Source: Phaeosaccion multiseriatum (taxonomy: Eukaryota; Ochrophyta, other classes). Taken from it: 64,000 nucleotides of DNA. Under the pieces are notes generated by a model. It had not been told where the DNA came from. It saw only the letters and a program-made list of their open reading frames with translations, and made no database searches. Shown here piece by piece: positions 50,120 to 62,000 of the stretch. The stretch lies in contig OZ218952.1 of assembly GCA_965112735.1 (NCBI GenBank), positions 496,001-560,000 on the forward strand. Reading direction: 5' to 3'. Every line of letters begins with the position of its first letter. Position 1 is the first letter of the stretch. The translations under genes and the position numbers were made by a program.

Positions 50120-53100
50120 ATGCTGCATACAGCCATGGTGGACGTAGAAACGCAGGACCTTAGCGTAGAAGCGCGGGAGCGTGCGGCACTCGAGGCCTTC
50201 AGAGCCACAGGCGACGGAGAGGGATGGCAAATGATAAATGGATGGAACCAGGCCCACATACCTCTACGGGAGTGGGATGGAGTTGGGGTACATGAGAATG
50301 GACATGTGGTGAGTCTCAACCTTCATACCAATGGGATCATAGGTAAGAAGGGAGGCAGGAAGGGGGAGAGGGGGGGGGGGGGCGGGAGATCGATGAGCAG
50401 GGCTGAATGGGCCGAGGCTAATATATAGCGGAGGCAGTGACTTGGGGCTTGCACTGCTGGATTGATGTGCGATTGTCTTTCAGAGTTTGGAGGGTGGGGC
50501 TGCGTATGAACAAGAAGAACTTTCCCTCCTGTATGGTACAGGGAGCATTCCGTCAGAGCTGGGAAATGTGACCAACTTGATGTCTCTTGATCTCAGCTAA
50601 TTGCTACGAGACCATCGGAAGGTTTGGGTCACAGCAGAGTATTTAGGGAGTGGATGGGGCTTGATGTCTGTAGTGCATTAAGTACCAAGTTCTCCCCTGC
50701 CCCTTGCCCATTCCGTCCGAGTTGGGGCGGCTGACCAATTTGACACACTTTCACCTCTGCAGAAACAGAACTAAGCAGTATAGACCATCGAAAGGTTTGG
50801 GTCACGGCAAAGCACCTTATTTCTATTTGGAGGGAGGGATGGGGCTTGATATTTGTCGTGCATGCATGACCAAGAGCTTTTCCTCCTCAACGCAGGGCAC
50901 ATTCCATCGGAGTTGGGGGAGCTGACCAACTTAAAGACCCTAAACCTCGAATACAACGAGCTCACAGGTAAGTGGCACCAGACCATCGGAAGGTTTGGGA
51001 CTGAAGGATGGGGCTTGATATTTGTCGTGCATTTATGACCAAGAGCTTTTCCTCCTCAACGCAGGGCACATTCCATCGACCTTGGGGAAGCTGACCAACT
51101 TAAAGACCCTAAACCTCGAATACAACAAGCTCACAGGTAAGTGGCACCAGACCATCGGAAGGTTTGGGACACGGCAAAGCACCTTCTTTCTTTAGGATGG
51201 GGCTTGACATTTGTCGTACATGTATGACCAAGACCTTTTCCTCCTCAACGCAGGGCACATTCCATCGAAGTTGGAGGAGCTAGCCAAGTTAGAGGTCCTA
51301 AACCTCGGCCACAACAAGCTCACAGGTAAGTGGCACAAGACCATCGGAAGGTTTGGGACACGGCAAAGCACCTTTTTCTGTTTGAGGGAGGGATGGGGCT
51401 TGATATTTGTCGTGCATGTATGACCAACAGCTTTTCCTCCTCAACGCAGGGCACATTCCATCGGAGTTGGGGAAGCTAGCCAACTTAGAGTTCCTAAACC
51501 TCAACGGCAACACGCTCACAGGTAAGTGGCACGAGACCACCGGAAGGTTTGGGACACATCTTTTTCTTTTTTTTGTGTAGGATGGGGCTTGATATTTGTC
51601 GTACATATTGAACAAGAGCTTTTCCTCCTCAACGCAGAGCACATTCCATCGAAGTTGGGGAAGCTAGCCAACTTAGAGACCCTAGACCTCAGCAGCAACA
51701 AGCTCACAGGTAAGTGGTATGAGTCCATCGGAAGGTTTGGGACACGGCAAAGCACCGTATTTCTATTTGGAGGGAGGGATGGGGCTTGATTTGTCGTGCA
51801 TGTATGACCAAGAGCTTTTCCTCCTCAACGCAGGGGGCATTCCATCGGAGTTGGGGGAGCTAGCCAAGTTAAAGCTCCTAAGCCTCAGCAACAACGAGCT
51901 CACAGGTAAGTGGCACCAGACCATCGAAAGGTTTGGGACACGGCAAAGCACCTTCTTTCTAATTTGGTGTAGGATGGGGCTTGATATTTGTCGTGCATGT
52001 ATGATTAAGAGCTTTTCCTCCTCAACGCAGGGGACATTCCATCGAAGTTGGGGGTGCTAGCCAAGTTAAAGAAGTTCGGGGTGCCAGCCAAGTTAAAGTC
52101 CCTATACCTCGACAACAACGACCTCACAGGTACGTGGCACGAGACCATCGGAAGGTTTAATTTGTCGTGCATGTATGACCAAGAGCTTTTCCTCCTCAAC
52201 GCAGGGCACATTCCATCGGAGTTGGGGGAGCTAGCCAAGTTAGAGATCCTAAACCTCAACAACAACGCGCTCACAGGTAAGTGGCATGAGACCATCGGAA
52301 AATTTGTCGTGCATGTATGACCAAGAGCTTTTCCTCCTCAACGCAGGGCATATTCCGTCGGAGTTTGGGAAGCTAGTCAACTTAGAGAGCCTAAACCTCA
52401 GCCGCAACAAGCTCACAGGTAAGTGGCACCAGACCATCGGAAGGTTTGGGACACGGCAAAGCACCGTATTTCTATTTGGAGGGAGGGATGGGGCTTGATT
52501 TGTCGTGCATGTATGACCAAGAGCTTTTCCTCCTCAACGCAGGGAGGATTCCGTCGGAGTTGGGGCGACCGCCACAGTTGAGAAAGCTTGACCTCAGCGA
52601 AAACGAGCTCACAGGTAAATGGCACGAGACCATGGGAAGGTTTGGAACAGTGATTTGTCGTGCATGTATGACCAAGAGCTTTTCCTCATCAACGCAGGGC
52701 ACATTCCATCGGAGTTGGGGAAGCTGACCAACGCGTGGCAGCTTTGGCTCGGCCACAACCAGCTCACCGGTAAGTAATAGTAGGCGAAACAAGGCGCATT
52801 GACTTGATCGCCTGTGACCAAACTCCACAGGGATTCGTTTGCCTCGCCTCTCGTGTTTTCTCACAGCTAACCTCCTTGTTTTTCAGGATTTGATAGGGCG
52901 AGGGATGTTTCCATTGAGGCTCTCGGAGCTCTGCTGGATGCGAGGTTAGAAAGCTTCGAGGGCAATCCGTTCACTTCCCCCCCGCTGGCCCTCGCGGGAA
53001 ACAGAGAGGCCCTCAAAACTTACTACGAGGACCTGGACAGCTCCGATGCACCAACGGACTTGAAGATTGCAAAGGTCCTGCTCCTCGGGCATCAGGGGAT

Positions 53101-56100
53101 CGGGAAGACCAGGTGAGCGTGGAGGGAGGGAGAGAGGGAGGGAGGAAAGGAGGGAGGGAGAAGGGGGGGGGGGCGTATGCTCGGAGGCTGCATACGTGCG
53201 TGCGTGCGTGCGTGCTTGTGTACCTTTGCATTCCTTCACACCCCTGCAAGCCGGTACGTGTGACCGTCATGCCTCCAAAAGCCGCCGATTTCCTTGACTC
53301 TCCGACTTGTTTAGTGATTTAAAAAGTACTTTCTGGACCTGGCTGTAATGCTATTCCTGTCGTTGAAACCCCCACCTCAGTCTGATGCAGACATTAAAGA
53401 ATGGAACTCCGTCTCGAACACGGGGGGAGATGGCCTCCACTGTAGGGGTGGGTGCTTCTGCTTGGCACTCTGAGGGGGATGAAGGGTCAGCAACCACCTT
53501 CACTGTGATTGACTGCGGAGGGCAAGCCTACTACCACGCTCTGCATAGGATTTTACCGGCGCATGAGGCTTCTCTTCTCCTCCTGTGGGATACCAAGACG
53601 TTCTGGGACGAAGAGGGAGATTGGGACGAGCTTCTGAGGAAGCAGGCGGGGCCCTGGGCGAGGTTGATGACTGACATGGGGAAGTCGGCGACTTTGTCAC
53701 TCGTAGGGAGTAGGATTGACCTGCTACCGTTGCTCAGCTGGAAGAAGCGATCCTTCAACTGGAGGAAGGCAAGCTTGCTTGACCTTGCAAAGAGGGTTCG
53801 AGAGGGCACGAAGGCGCTGCTTGTCGAAACAGGCTCGTCGGTTGTTTTGAAGGACGACATGCATCTGACCAGCTGTACGGACAGTCGGATATCGAAATGG
53901 TTTGGACATGAAGGGAAGGGCATCAAGGAGCTCAGAGAGAGGCTGGAAGGCATGGCATCCCGTCGGAAAATTGGTGACGGCTTAGCACAAGCTTTGCGTG
54001 CAGTCAGAGAGCGGGGAGAGGAGACGCATCAAGCGGGCAGAATCCTCGAGAGCATTGCTGAGATTGGGGGGAGTGTGCGTCAGAATAAGAAAAGCACGTG
54101 GTTCAGAGACAAGACTCTAAGCGAGCAGGAGGCTATGTTGAGGTGTGCTCTTCAGATGATGTAAGTGCCCTGGGGGGGAGAAAGACCGCGCAGCTTGCTG
54201 CTTCTTTGCTTCCTGTTCAATTGACTTTCCTGTCCCTTTTCTCTCGTCGTTTGTCTCTTCTGTTCAGGGAGAAGGAGGGGGAGGTGATTATCCTCGGGGA
54301 CGTGACGCAGGACGAAACTCTCGTGATCCTTAACGCGCAGTTCTTCGCCTCCATCGTCAGCCCCCTCCTCACACCCAGGCAGAAAGTCTTGTGGCCGAAT
54401 GAGAAAGACAAATACGTTCATCTGGATGAGGTAGGCATCATAGCTTTTCTTGCTCTCTTTGATCTGAACGAACGCACGTACAAGAGCGCGCATTCTCTGA
54501 TCGTTTTTGCTTCGTTTCTCTCCCTCTCCTGTTTATTCGCATGACTTTTGGCTTTCCAGGTCACTCCCCGTCGACAAACAAGTCCCTATAATTCTGGGAA
54601 TGAAGATCTGTGTGGAGTGCAGAATCTCGTCAACCCCTTGCTAGGACTTGTGGGCCACTCTTTCCTCAAGTCGTTGTGGGAAGGTGTCTTGTACTACCCA
54701 ACAAACCCGACTTCCGTGCTACCCGACGACGTGGTCACGAGCATGGTGGAGAAGCTCAAGACTCTCGATATCCTCTTTCCCGCGAGCCCCCTCGCCCTGC
54801 CCCAGCTTCGAGATGTTCCCCTCGGGGAAGAGAAGCTGTATCAAGTTTCGTGGCGCATGCCTGATGTCAGGGAGGAGCACGGCGAAACATTCGGTAAAGA
54901 GATTCAAGACAAAGTTCAAGGATGGTGCAGCGAGCTTCGACAATTCAAAAGTACGACAAAGCCGGCTCACGTTCTTCTCAATTGGGGCATCGAGGTGGAG
55001 GTGAAGTATGAACGGCCACTACCATCGGGGAGCGTGGAGGAGTTCGTAGCAAGGCTTGCGAATGGGGGATTGGGTCAAGCATCCTTGTGCTGGAAGCAAG
55101 GCGCGTGGTTCGTCCGAGAGGCTCAGTACTTTGCATGCTTGATGTACAACGAGGAATCCAAGGAGTTGGTCCTGCAGGCCTTTGGTGACTGGAAGGGGGG
55201 TGAGCGCGGCGCCCCATGGGCCGTAAGCTTTATGCTTCATCATGCGCCACACAGGAAGACGGTGAAGACGACTTTGAAGTGCCCCTTCTGTGCCAATCGA
55301 GTGGATGTCAAACAAAAGGTAAGGCTTGATGCGTCGTCCCAGCACAACCATTACTGAACCTCAAGTCGACTCTTCTTTTTGTACAGGGAGTACTGGGGTG
55401 TCAACTGGCTTGTCATATCGGGGATGAGCAGCAGGAGAATTGGGAGACCCTACAGGTCATCCGCAGTCTACCGGGGCCACTCCAAGATGGAGGGGATGCC
55501 CAGCGAAAGGACTGGGAGGATGCCTGGAAGGATGCCTGGAAGGCGCAGCGGGATCGAGCGCAGGACTTCAGCGACTATGTGAGTGTTTTTTTCGTTTTTG
55601 TTTTTTTAGTAAATTAAATGATTGTCTTCAGTGGATATTGTATGTTGCGTATCAGTAGATGATGTTGGATGGTGTCATGGCTTTTTTTCCAACAGCAGTG
55701 CCAGTCAACCTTTTCCCCCCCTATCACGCAGACACTCTACGCGTTCATCCTCTCCTTCTTTGATTGACTTGTTAGCTAACAGCAAATCCTCCCCCCCCTC
55801 CTCCTTAATTTTGATTTTGCGGTTTTGCGTCTCTGCAGCTTCAGGAGCTTCAGGCCCACACGCGCAGTGTGCTCACCATCGACATACCTTCCCCCCCCTC
55901 CTCACCAGGCCGTGTCCAAGGGCAAGAAGGGGGGTTGTCCAGCATATGTTCCAGCGTGTGTCCGTGGTTGTTTGATGGCATGACTTTTGGGGTCGAGTTT
56001 GGTGCAGTTGTATCAGTCTTGCTTGCAGGTGCAGGCATTCAGTGGTATTTTAAACCCATGCTTGTGACATGGGTGTTCATGGGCATCGTGTTTTTTGCAG

Positions 56101-56159
56101 CTGTATTTGCTTGGAAACGCCAAAAGAGGCTAAGGTCCGAACATCAGAAGCAGCGGTGA
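50120..56159 (+). CDS. LRR-ROCO GTPase with one-LRR-per-exon array and C-terminal membrane helices
   Basis: My model has 18 exons: 50120-50342; eleven LRR exons (50896-50967, 51065-51136, 51254-51325, 51450-51521, 51638-51709, 51834-51905, 52031-52129, 52205-52276, 52347-52418, 52543-52614, 52698-52769); then 52887-53112, 53381-54160, 54268-54430, 54560-55318, 55387-55578 and 55839-56159. They sum to 3,483 nt, 1,160 residues, all in frame. Exon 1 is the LRR N-cap (ARERAALEAFRATGDGEGW ... LREWDGVGVHENGHVVSLNL). Each LRR is a 24-residue plant-type unit. The Roc GTPase follows: P-loop GHQGIGKT(S), DCGGQAYY (G3), and VGSRIDLL where NKxD is usual. A COR-like region comes next (EVIILGDVTQDETLVILNAQ). 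The end has two hydrophobic helices (FGAVVSVLLAGAGIQWYF and LVTWVFMGIVFFAAVFAW). I infer a membrane-associated receptor or signalling protein, possibly in immunity or recognition. Confidence 0.85.
50542..50600 (+). pseudogene. Decayed LRR exon 1 (premature stop, donor lost)
   Basis: An AG acceptor at 50540-50541 is followed by a recognisable LRR start (SIPSELGNVTNLMSLDLS), then an in-frame TAA at 50598-50600. The usual AAC..CTCACAG|GTAAGTGG stretch is deleted, so the sequence runs straight into the intron motif CGAGACCATCGGAAGG. It cannot be spliced like the others. Confidence 0.75.
50705..50770 (+). pseudogene. Decayed LRR exon 2 (acceptor and donor mutated)
   Basis: The segment keeps IPSELGRLTNLTHFHL in the LRR register. 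The CGCAG acceptor is replaced by CTTGCC and the CTCACAG|GTAAG donor region by ACTAAGCAGTATAG, directly before CCATCGAAAGG. It is skipped in my model. Confidence 0.7.
50896..52769 (+). repeat. Tandem LRR exon-intron array, 11 units
   Basis: The repeating unit is one phase-1 exon plus one short intron, with period 142-197 bp. Ten exons are exactly 72 nt and one is 99 nt. Every intron starts GTAAGTGGCAC or a close variant, followed by ACCATCGGAAGGTTTG. It ends with TATGACCAAGAGCTTTTCC and CTCAACGCAG, with small changes. The last intron of the array (after 52769) differs. The variable Leu-strand residues by exon are EY, EY, GH, NG, SS, SN, DN, NN, SR, SE and GH. Confidence 0.95.
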
Positions 56160-56463
56160 GGTAAGGTGCCAAATAGGTCCTCTCAGAAACTTGGCGGGAA
56201 GAGCTTTCCTCCTTTGGACACACGTCTCGCTCACTAGCTAGCTCCAGGTAGTGACCGTAGGCTTGCTCAGCCCCCCTCAGCCGCCACTCTACGGTCTGCA
56301 GCTCACTGAAAACCCTTCTCGCTCATGCTTTCCTTACTGTATAGTGAACATAAAATCAAACCAAGTTTTTGTACCCTCGTGTCAGTTACACAGGAGCAGC
56401 CAGTGGCAGCAGTGACTTTGTGTTGCTAGATATCAACGCGCCTGCTGGAGGGTGTGATCTGCC

Positions 56464-56523
56464 GAAGGGCAAGTGAACCATGGCTAGATACATCTGCCTG
56501 TCGTTACGATTCACTTGCCCTTC
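56464..56523. repeat. Inverted repeat with 14-bp arms
   Basis: GAAGGGCAAGTGAA at 56464-56477 pairs perfectly with TTCACTTGCCCTTC at 56510-56523 across a 32-nt loop. Its function is unknown. It lies about 300 bp past the ROCO stop, perhaps in its 3' UTR. Confidence 0.8.
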
Positions 56524-56713
56524 TCAAGAGAGAGCTGCTCGGGGAAGAGCCCCCAGCCCAGCTAGAAATTGACGCGTTCTTTATTTACCTATCCTGGTTT
56601 TGACTTTTACACCCTCTATCGGCTACAGCTTGACTTGTCTGGTGATGTCTTTGGCTTACCGACTTCCGAAGGCCTTTGCTTCGCGAAGTCCATTTCTCAG
56701 GGGCGTCAGCGGC

Positions 56714-56745
56714 AGCAGCAGTTGGTGATACATAGCTAGTGATAC
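56714..56745 (+). repeat. Intergenic copy of the CAG-TTGGTGATAC dispersed motif
   Basis: CAGCAGCAGTTGGTGATAC is followed by a partial second copy (TAGTGATACAGCAC). It is outside any gene I can support. Confidence 0.75.
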
Positions 56746-57031
56746 AGCACTAGCAGCAACAGAAGGAGCAGTAGAGCCTCTGCCACGTACGCACCATGCT
56801 CTGTGCGCCTTGCTTCCCTCCGCGCCTCCACTTCCCGCTCGTATGCCTGGTTGCCGCTAGTCTTATGGAGTTTACAGGACCTGACCCTCCTTCCTATACG
56901 CGAGGCAGGCAGGCAGACAGAGGCGGAGGGCGACCTCTACTCTCTACAGCTCGACTCGTCCCTGTGCTGCTGCTTGCACGCGGAGGGCAGGGCAGCCTCT
57001 CACTTGCTCGCTCATGGCTGCATCTTTGCCT

Positions 57032-58448
57032 TCATCGTGCGGCGAGTATTGCTTCCTCCGCCCATCCCACCTGCTGCTCCCCTTGCTGCTGCTGCTGCTG
57101 CTGCTGCTGTTCGTCCCCACTGCCGTCTGGAGCGCCTCTGTGTTTGCTGGTGCTGCTGGTGCTGCTGGTGCTGTTGTTGTCATCCTCATGCCCGTCGTCG
57201 CCAGCCGTAGCATCCCCCTCCCCCTCCTCCCCCTCCTCCCCAATCGTGACGAGGAGCTGACCAGCTTCGAGGGCAAATGTGTCGGCCCCTTCTTGCCCCC
57301 CCCCATTACCCCCATCCACACTCCCATGGCCACTCCCATTGACACCAGCACTGCTTTGCTTGTCGTCCCCCTCCGTCGCGGCGCTCATGCCAATCACCCT
57401 CATCATCTCCACCACCGAAGGTCTCTCGCACAACATTTTGCTAATGCTGCCCACGCGGCCGTGCTTGTAGGCGAATGCCTCCGACAAGCCGAACGCCTCG
57501 CGATATTTGGGATTAAGGAGGATGTTATACGACGCCAGGCCCTTCATCAAGTCGCGCACCACGGCCCGTCCGAAGGGGATCTAATCAAGGGAAGGAGGCG
57601 GAAGGAAAGGGGAAGGGAAGGGAAGGGAAGGGAAGGGAAGGGAAGGGAAGATGTAAGGGGTAAAGGGTAAGAGGTAAGGTATGCGTGCGTTCGGTCGGTT
57701 GGTCGTTCCGTGGGTTGTTCGTTCGTCGTCCGAGGGCGTGCAGGGCAGGTGACCAAGAAGCAAGACGCATACACACACGCACGTTGGAGATGGTAGGAAG
57801 GTCTTCACACACATACACACACGTACACACACACACGCCAAGCAAGCCGACTTGAGGATCGTATGAGGCGCGATGAGAGGGAAGACAGCAGTGAGATGGA
57901 GCGCAGTAGGAAGAGGGGAGGAGAGAGGGAGAGACAAGAGGGAGACCCAAGACCAACCCAATATCCAATATGGCTGCCGGAAGCTCATATCCTTTGCTTC
58001 GCTCGGCCCTACTGCACTTTGCTCTACTTTGTGTTGCTCTGGTTGGCTTTACTTGACTTGACTTGACTTTGCTTTGCTTTGCTTTGCTTTGCTTTGCTTT
58101 GCTTTGTGTTGCTTTGTGTTGCTTTGCTTTGCTTTGCTTTGCTTTGCTTTGCTTTGCTTTGCTTTGCGTTGCTTTGCTTTGCTTTGCTTTGCGTTGCTTT
58201 GCATTGCGTACGTACCTGGACATCGTTCTTCTCGGCTTCAAGCTTCCTGAGCAGCGTGTTACCTGCTCCCCAGCCGAACAGCTGAAACAGCTTGCCGAGA
58301 AGCTGCACAGAGGGAGAGGACATGGCGGAAGGGGGAGGAGGAAGGGTGAGAGGAGGAGGTGAGAGTCGAGTCGAAGAGGGAGGGGCAAAGGGGGAGAGGC
58401 GAGGGGGTGAGAGGGAGAGAGATGAACGGAGATACACACACGCGTCGA

Positions 58449-58481
<33 letters not shown>

Positions 58482-58489
58482 GGAAAGAA

Positions 58490-58548
<59 letters not shown>

Positions 58549-59034
58549 GAAAGAGAGCCAGAGAGAGATACTGAGGAAACCCTGACTCACCGCGGTGACG
58601 GGTCTCCAGAACCATGTGTAGAGGATGTAGCCCAGCAGCACCAGGAAGGGCAGCAACAGGGGCCGCGAGGCGGGGGAGCGGAACTTGTCTGTGAACACGG
58701 AGGGGCCGTACGCAAAGTACGTGTGGATGCCTCCTGTGCGTGTGTGTGTGCGTGTGTGTGTGCGTGCGTGCGTCAGCGTTGGGGCCGGAGGAGATACGTG
58801 GGGGGCTTGAGTGCGTGTGTGAGTGTGTGCGTGACTGCGTGTGTGAGTGCGTGTGTGTGTGTGTGCGAGTGTGAGTGTGTACGTGAGTGCTTGCGTCAGC
58901 ATTGGGGCCGGGGGATGTGCGTGAGTGGGTGTGTGAGTCGGTGGCTGTGTCTGCGTGAGTGCGTGCGCGAATGCTTGTGTCAGCGTTGAGGTGGGGAGAA
59001 GTGCGTGGGGTGCGTGAGTGTATGCGTGCGTGTG

Positions 59035-59066
<32 letters not shown>

Positions 59067-62000
59067 TGCACTGTGTGCTGTGATGCTGTGATCTTTTCGT
59101 GTTGGACTGACTGACCTGGGTGTTCGTCAGAAGTCTCGAAAATCTGTCCATTGCCGTACATCCACACCCCCACCAGCACCTCCAACAGCAGCAGGTATGG
59201 CATTAGGCTCAACAGCCCCAAGATAACATCACTCGAGTACTGCGGCGGGATGCGGTAGATGTGAAAGAACATGAACTTCTCCACCCAAAAGAAGGTAAAG
59301 AAGGCGATGGCAGCAAATGGCAGCAGCACGGGGATACCCGGGCTGTACATGAGGCACACGGTGAAGATCATGCCAATATCGGTGTAGCGAGCCTGTCAAT
59401 GGGGTAGTGGTGGTGGTGGGGGGTGTCAGGACGAGGGAGGTGGCAGTGGAAATTACCTAACGTGTCACGTGTGTGCTTACGTAAGCACTTCGTACGTACC
59501 GATACATCCCACGAGATGCCCATGGCGAGGCGATTGAGCTCCTCCTGAGACACCGCCGAGGCCCACTTCTTCGTCCACCTGATCCCAGGTACCGTTACCA
59601 GAGGGACGTTATGGACGTTATGGACGTTACACATGTTACAGAGAAAGACACGACGTGTATGCAGTTATCAGGTTGGAAGTCGTTTATCAGGCCGGCACAT
59701 GGGTATGAGGCATGCATACGGGTATGAGGCAGTGTGTGGGGTATCGTACACTGGGGTAGCTAGGCAAGGTACAATAGGAGAGAAGATGGTCGCATTGCTC
59801 GGGGGTGGGACAGGAGTCAAGATGTCAAGAGGTACGGCGGAAGGTCGCTTCTTTTCCCTGCTCTGGAATCCCTCGGTTCGCCTATCAGCGCCGCCTCCCT
59901 CCCTCCCCCAACCCCCTCCTGTCTCCCAAGATGAGGATGGGAGTGAAACCACCGCGACTATTTCCTCGGCAAACAGATCTGTACAGGGCAAGGCACGCAC
60001 ACACCCACACCATTCCTCCCTGCCTCCCACCCACCCTCCCTTGCCCACTTACCCTCTCAGTCTCAGTAAAAAGTTGAATGTGACGGCGGCGTGAGGGATG
60101 AAGGTGTTCATTGCCATAGTCAGCATGAGGGCCGCTCCCGAGCTTCGGTACCAGCTAATGCTGAATGTCTTTGGGGTGGAGCATGATGGAGGCGTGTGGG
60201 AAGGGGAGGAGGGAGGGAGGACATCAGGACATCGCACAAGACAGAGCGTCAAACCGAAGCTCCGAGAAGCGACATCAGCATCGTCCTAGTCCAGACAGTC
60301 GAGGCAGAGACAACGTTCGGAATTGACAATAGAGGAAAAGGTTTCTGGCCTGCAGTGCATTTGCTTCGCCTGCAGCCAGCTCAATTTGGCGTACTCACTA
60401 ACTCACTCCTTCACCCCCTCACTCACCACGCCGTCGTTGGCAAGGTTGACTCCGAAGATGGCCGTGATGATGGTGCTGTAGGCGATGAGGCTACTCACGG
60501 CGGTGTTGATGAGCTTCAGCACGAGAGAGCGCTGGAAGATGGATAGCTCCATGAAGTTTAGAGATGTTTGCTTCTCTGTTGGTGGTGGGGAGGGAGGGAG
60601 GGGGGGAGAGAGAGAGACGGAGGGAGGGAGGGAGAGAGGGAGAGAGGGAGGCAGAGCAAGGGAGCGAGAGAGGGAAGAAGATGAAGGGAGGGGGGATATC
60701 AGACAAAGAAGGCATCCGTTTGTTGAAGTCACTGGCGCCCTAGCACCGCGGCAGAGGGGAGTGTCGCAGATCTGCCAACTCGCTCAGAGAAGCATAAGGG
60801 TGGAGGGTAGGACGACTGGGAGCGTGCACGGAGGAGACGAGAGGAGAGGAGACGCTGATACAGGCAAACCTCTCGCTTTCCTTTCAAAGTAGCGTAAGGT
60901 AGCGGAAGGGCACGTCAGCGTGATACCGTCGTGTGACGTGATAAATTCCCCCCAAGTAGTTGTACACGTGGTCATAACGTACCGAACGGGGCGATGACCC
61001 GCAGCAGCTTGGAGAAGCACACATTGACAAACACCACCATGAACGAACTCATCGTGGTGAGCAGCACCGACAGGAGCAGCGCCTTGACATACGAGTAGCA
61101 CACGTCCGAGGTCCCGGATAGCGAGGTCAGACTCTTGGAGGCGCAGTAGCAATGCAAGATGGTGTCGTCCTCATTCACCGCCTCCAGCTTCTCCGCGTTG
61201 GAGTAGTCGGACCAGGCTGCAGGGCACTCCGACTCTCCGCCCTCGGTCTGCACATTTGCCTGATACTCGAGGGCCTCGAAGGTCATGTACATTGAGGAGA
61301 GCAGCAGCCCCACTGCCAGGCTCATCGTAGCAGATCGACGCCAGAACACTTGTTATTTGAGGTTGTTGTTGTTGGTTGTTGTTGTTGTTGTTGGCGGTGG
61401 TGGTGGTGGTGGTAGTAGTAGTGGTGGTGGTGGTAGTGGTGGTGGTGGTGGTGGGGGTGGTGTGGTGGGAGTGGTGGAGACAAGCAGGTCAGATTCAGCA
61501 TAAGTATACACACACTGCCAAGCACCTACACCAGCAAGCACAAGCACGAGGAAAGCATATGCCGTTAGATCCTTCTCCTCCTCCTCCTCCTCCTCCTCCT
61601 CCTCCTCCTCCTCCTCCTCCTCCTCCTCCTCCTCCTCTTCCTCCTCCTCCTCCTCCTCCTCCTCCTCCTCCTCCTCCTCCTCCTCCTCCTCCTCCTCCTC
61701 CTCCTCCTCCTCCTCCTCCTCCTCCTCCTCCTCCTCCTCCTCCTCCTCCTCCTCCTCCTCCTCCTCCTCCTCCTCCTCCTCCTCCTCCTCCTCCTCCTCC
61801 TCCTCCTCCTCCTCACCTTCCCAGCCCCTGTACCCGAGGTTTTCCCACAGGATGGTGGTGGGGGGGGGCGCCCTCCGTGCAGAGATGCGGTGCCCTTTGA
61901 AACGCAGTTGGGGCTTCATGCAGAGCCAGCGGAAGATACTGAGGGGCGAGGAGGAGAAGGAGGAGGAGGAGGAGGAGGAGGAGGAGGAGGAGGAGGAGGA

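Larger units (their letters stand above)
56160..57031. other. Intergenic region between convergent genes, with stem-loop and dispersed motifs
   Basis: This contains presumed 3' UTRs. Recognisable items are a CGTGTCAGTTACA motif (56378-56390), shared with 47151 and 47243, a 14-bp stem-loop (56464-56523) and a CAG-TTGGTGATAC copy (56714-56731). The plus-strand frames from 56796 onward are repeat- or antisense-derived. Confidence 0.55.
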
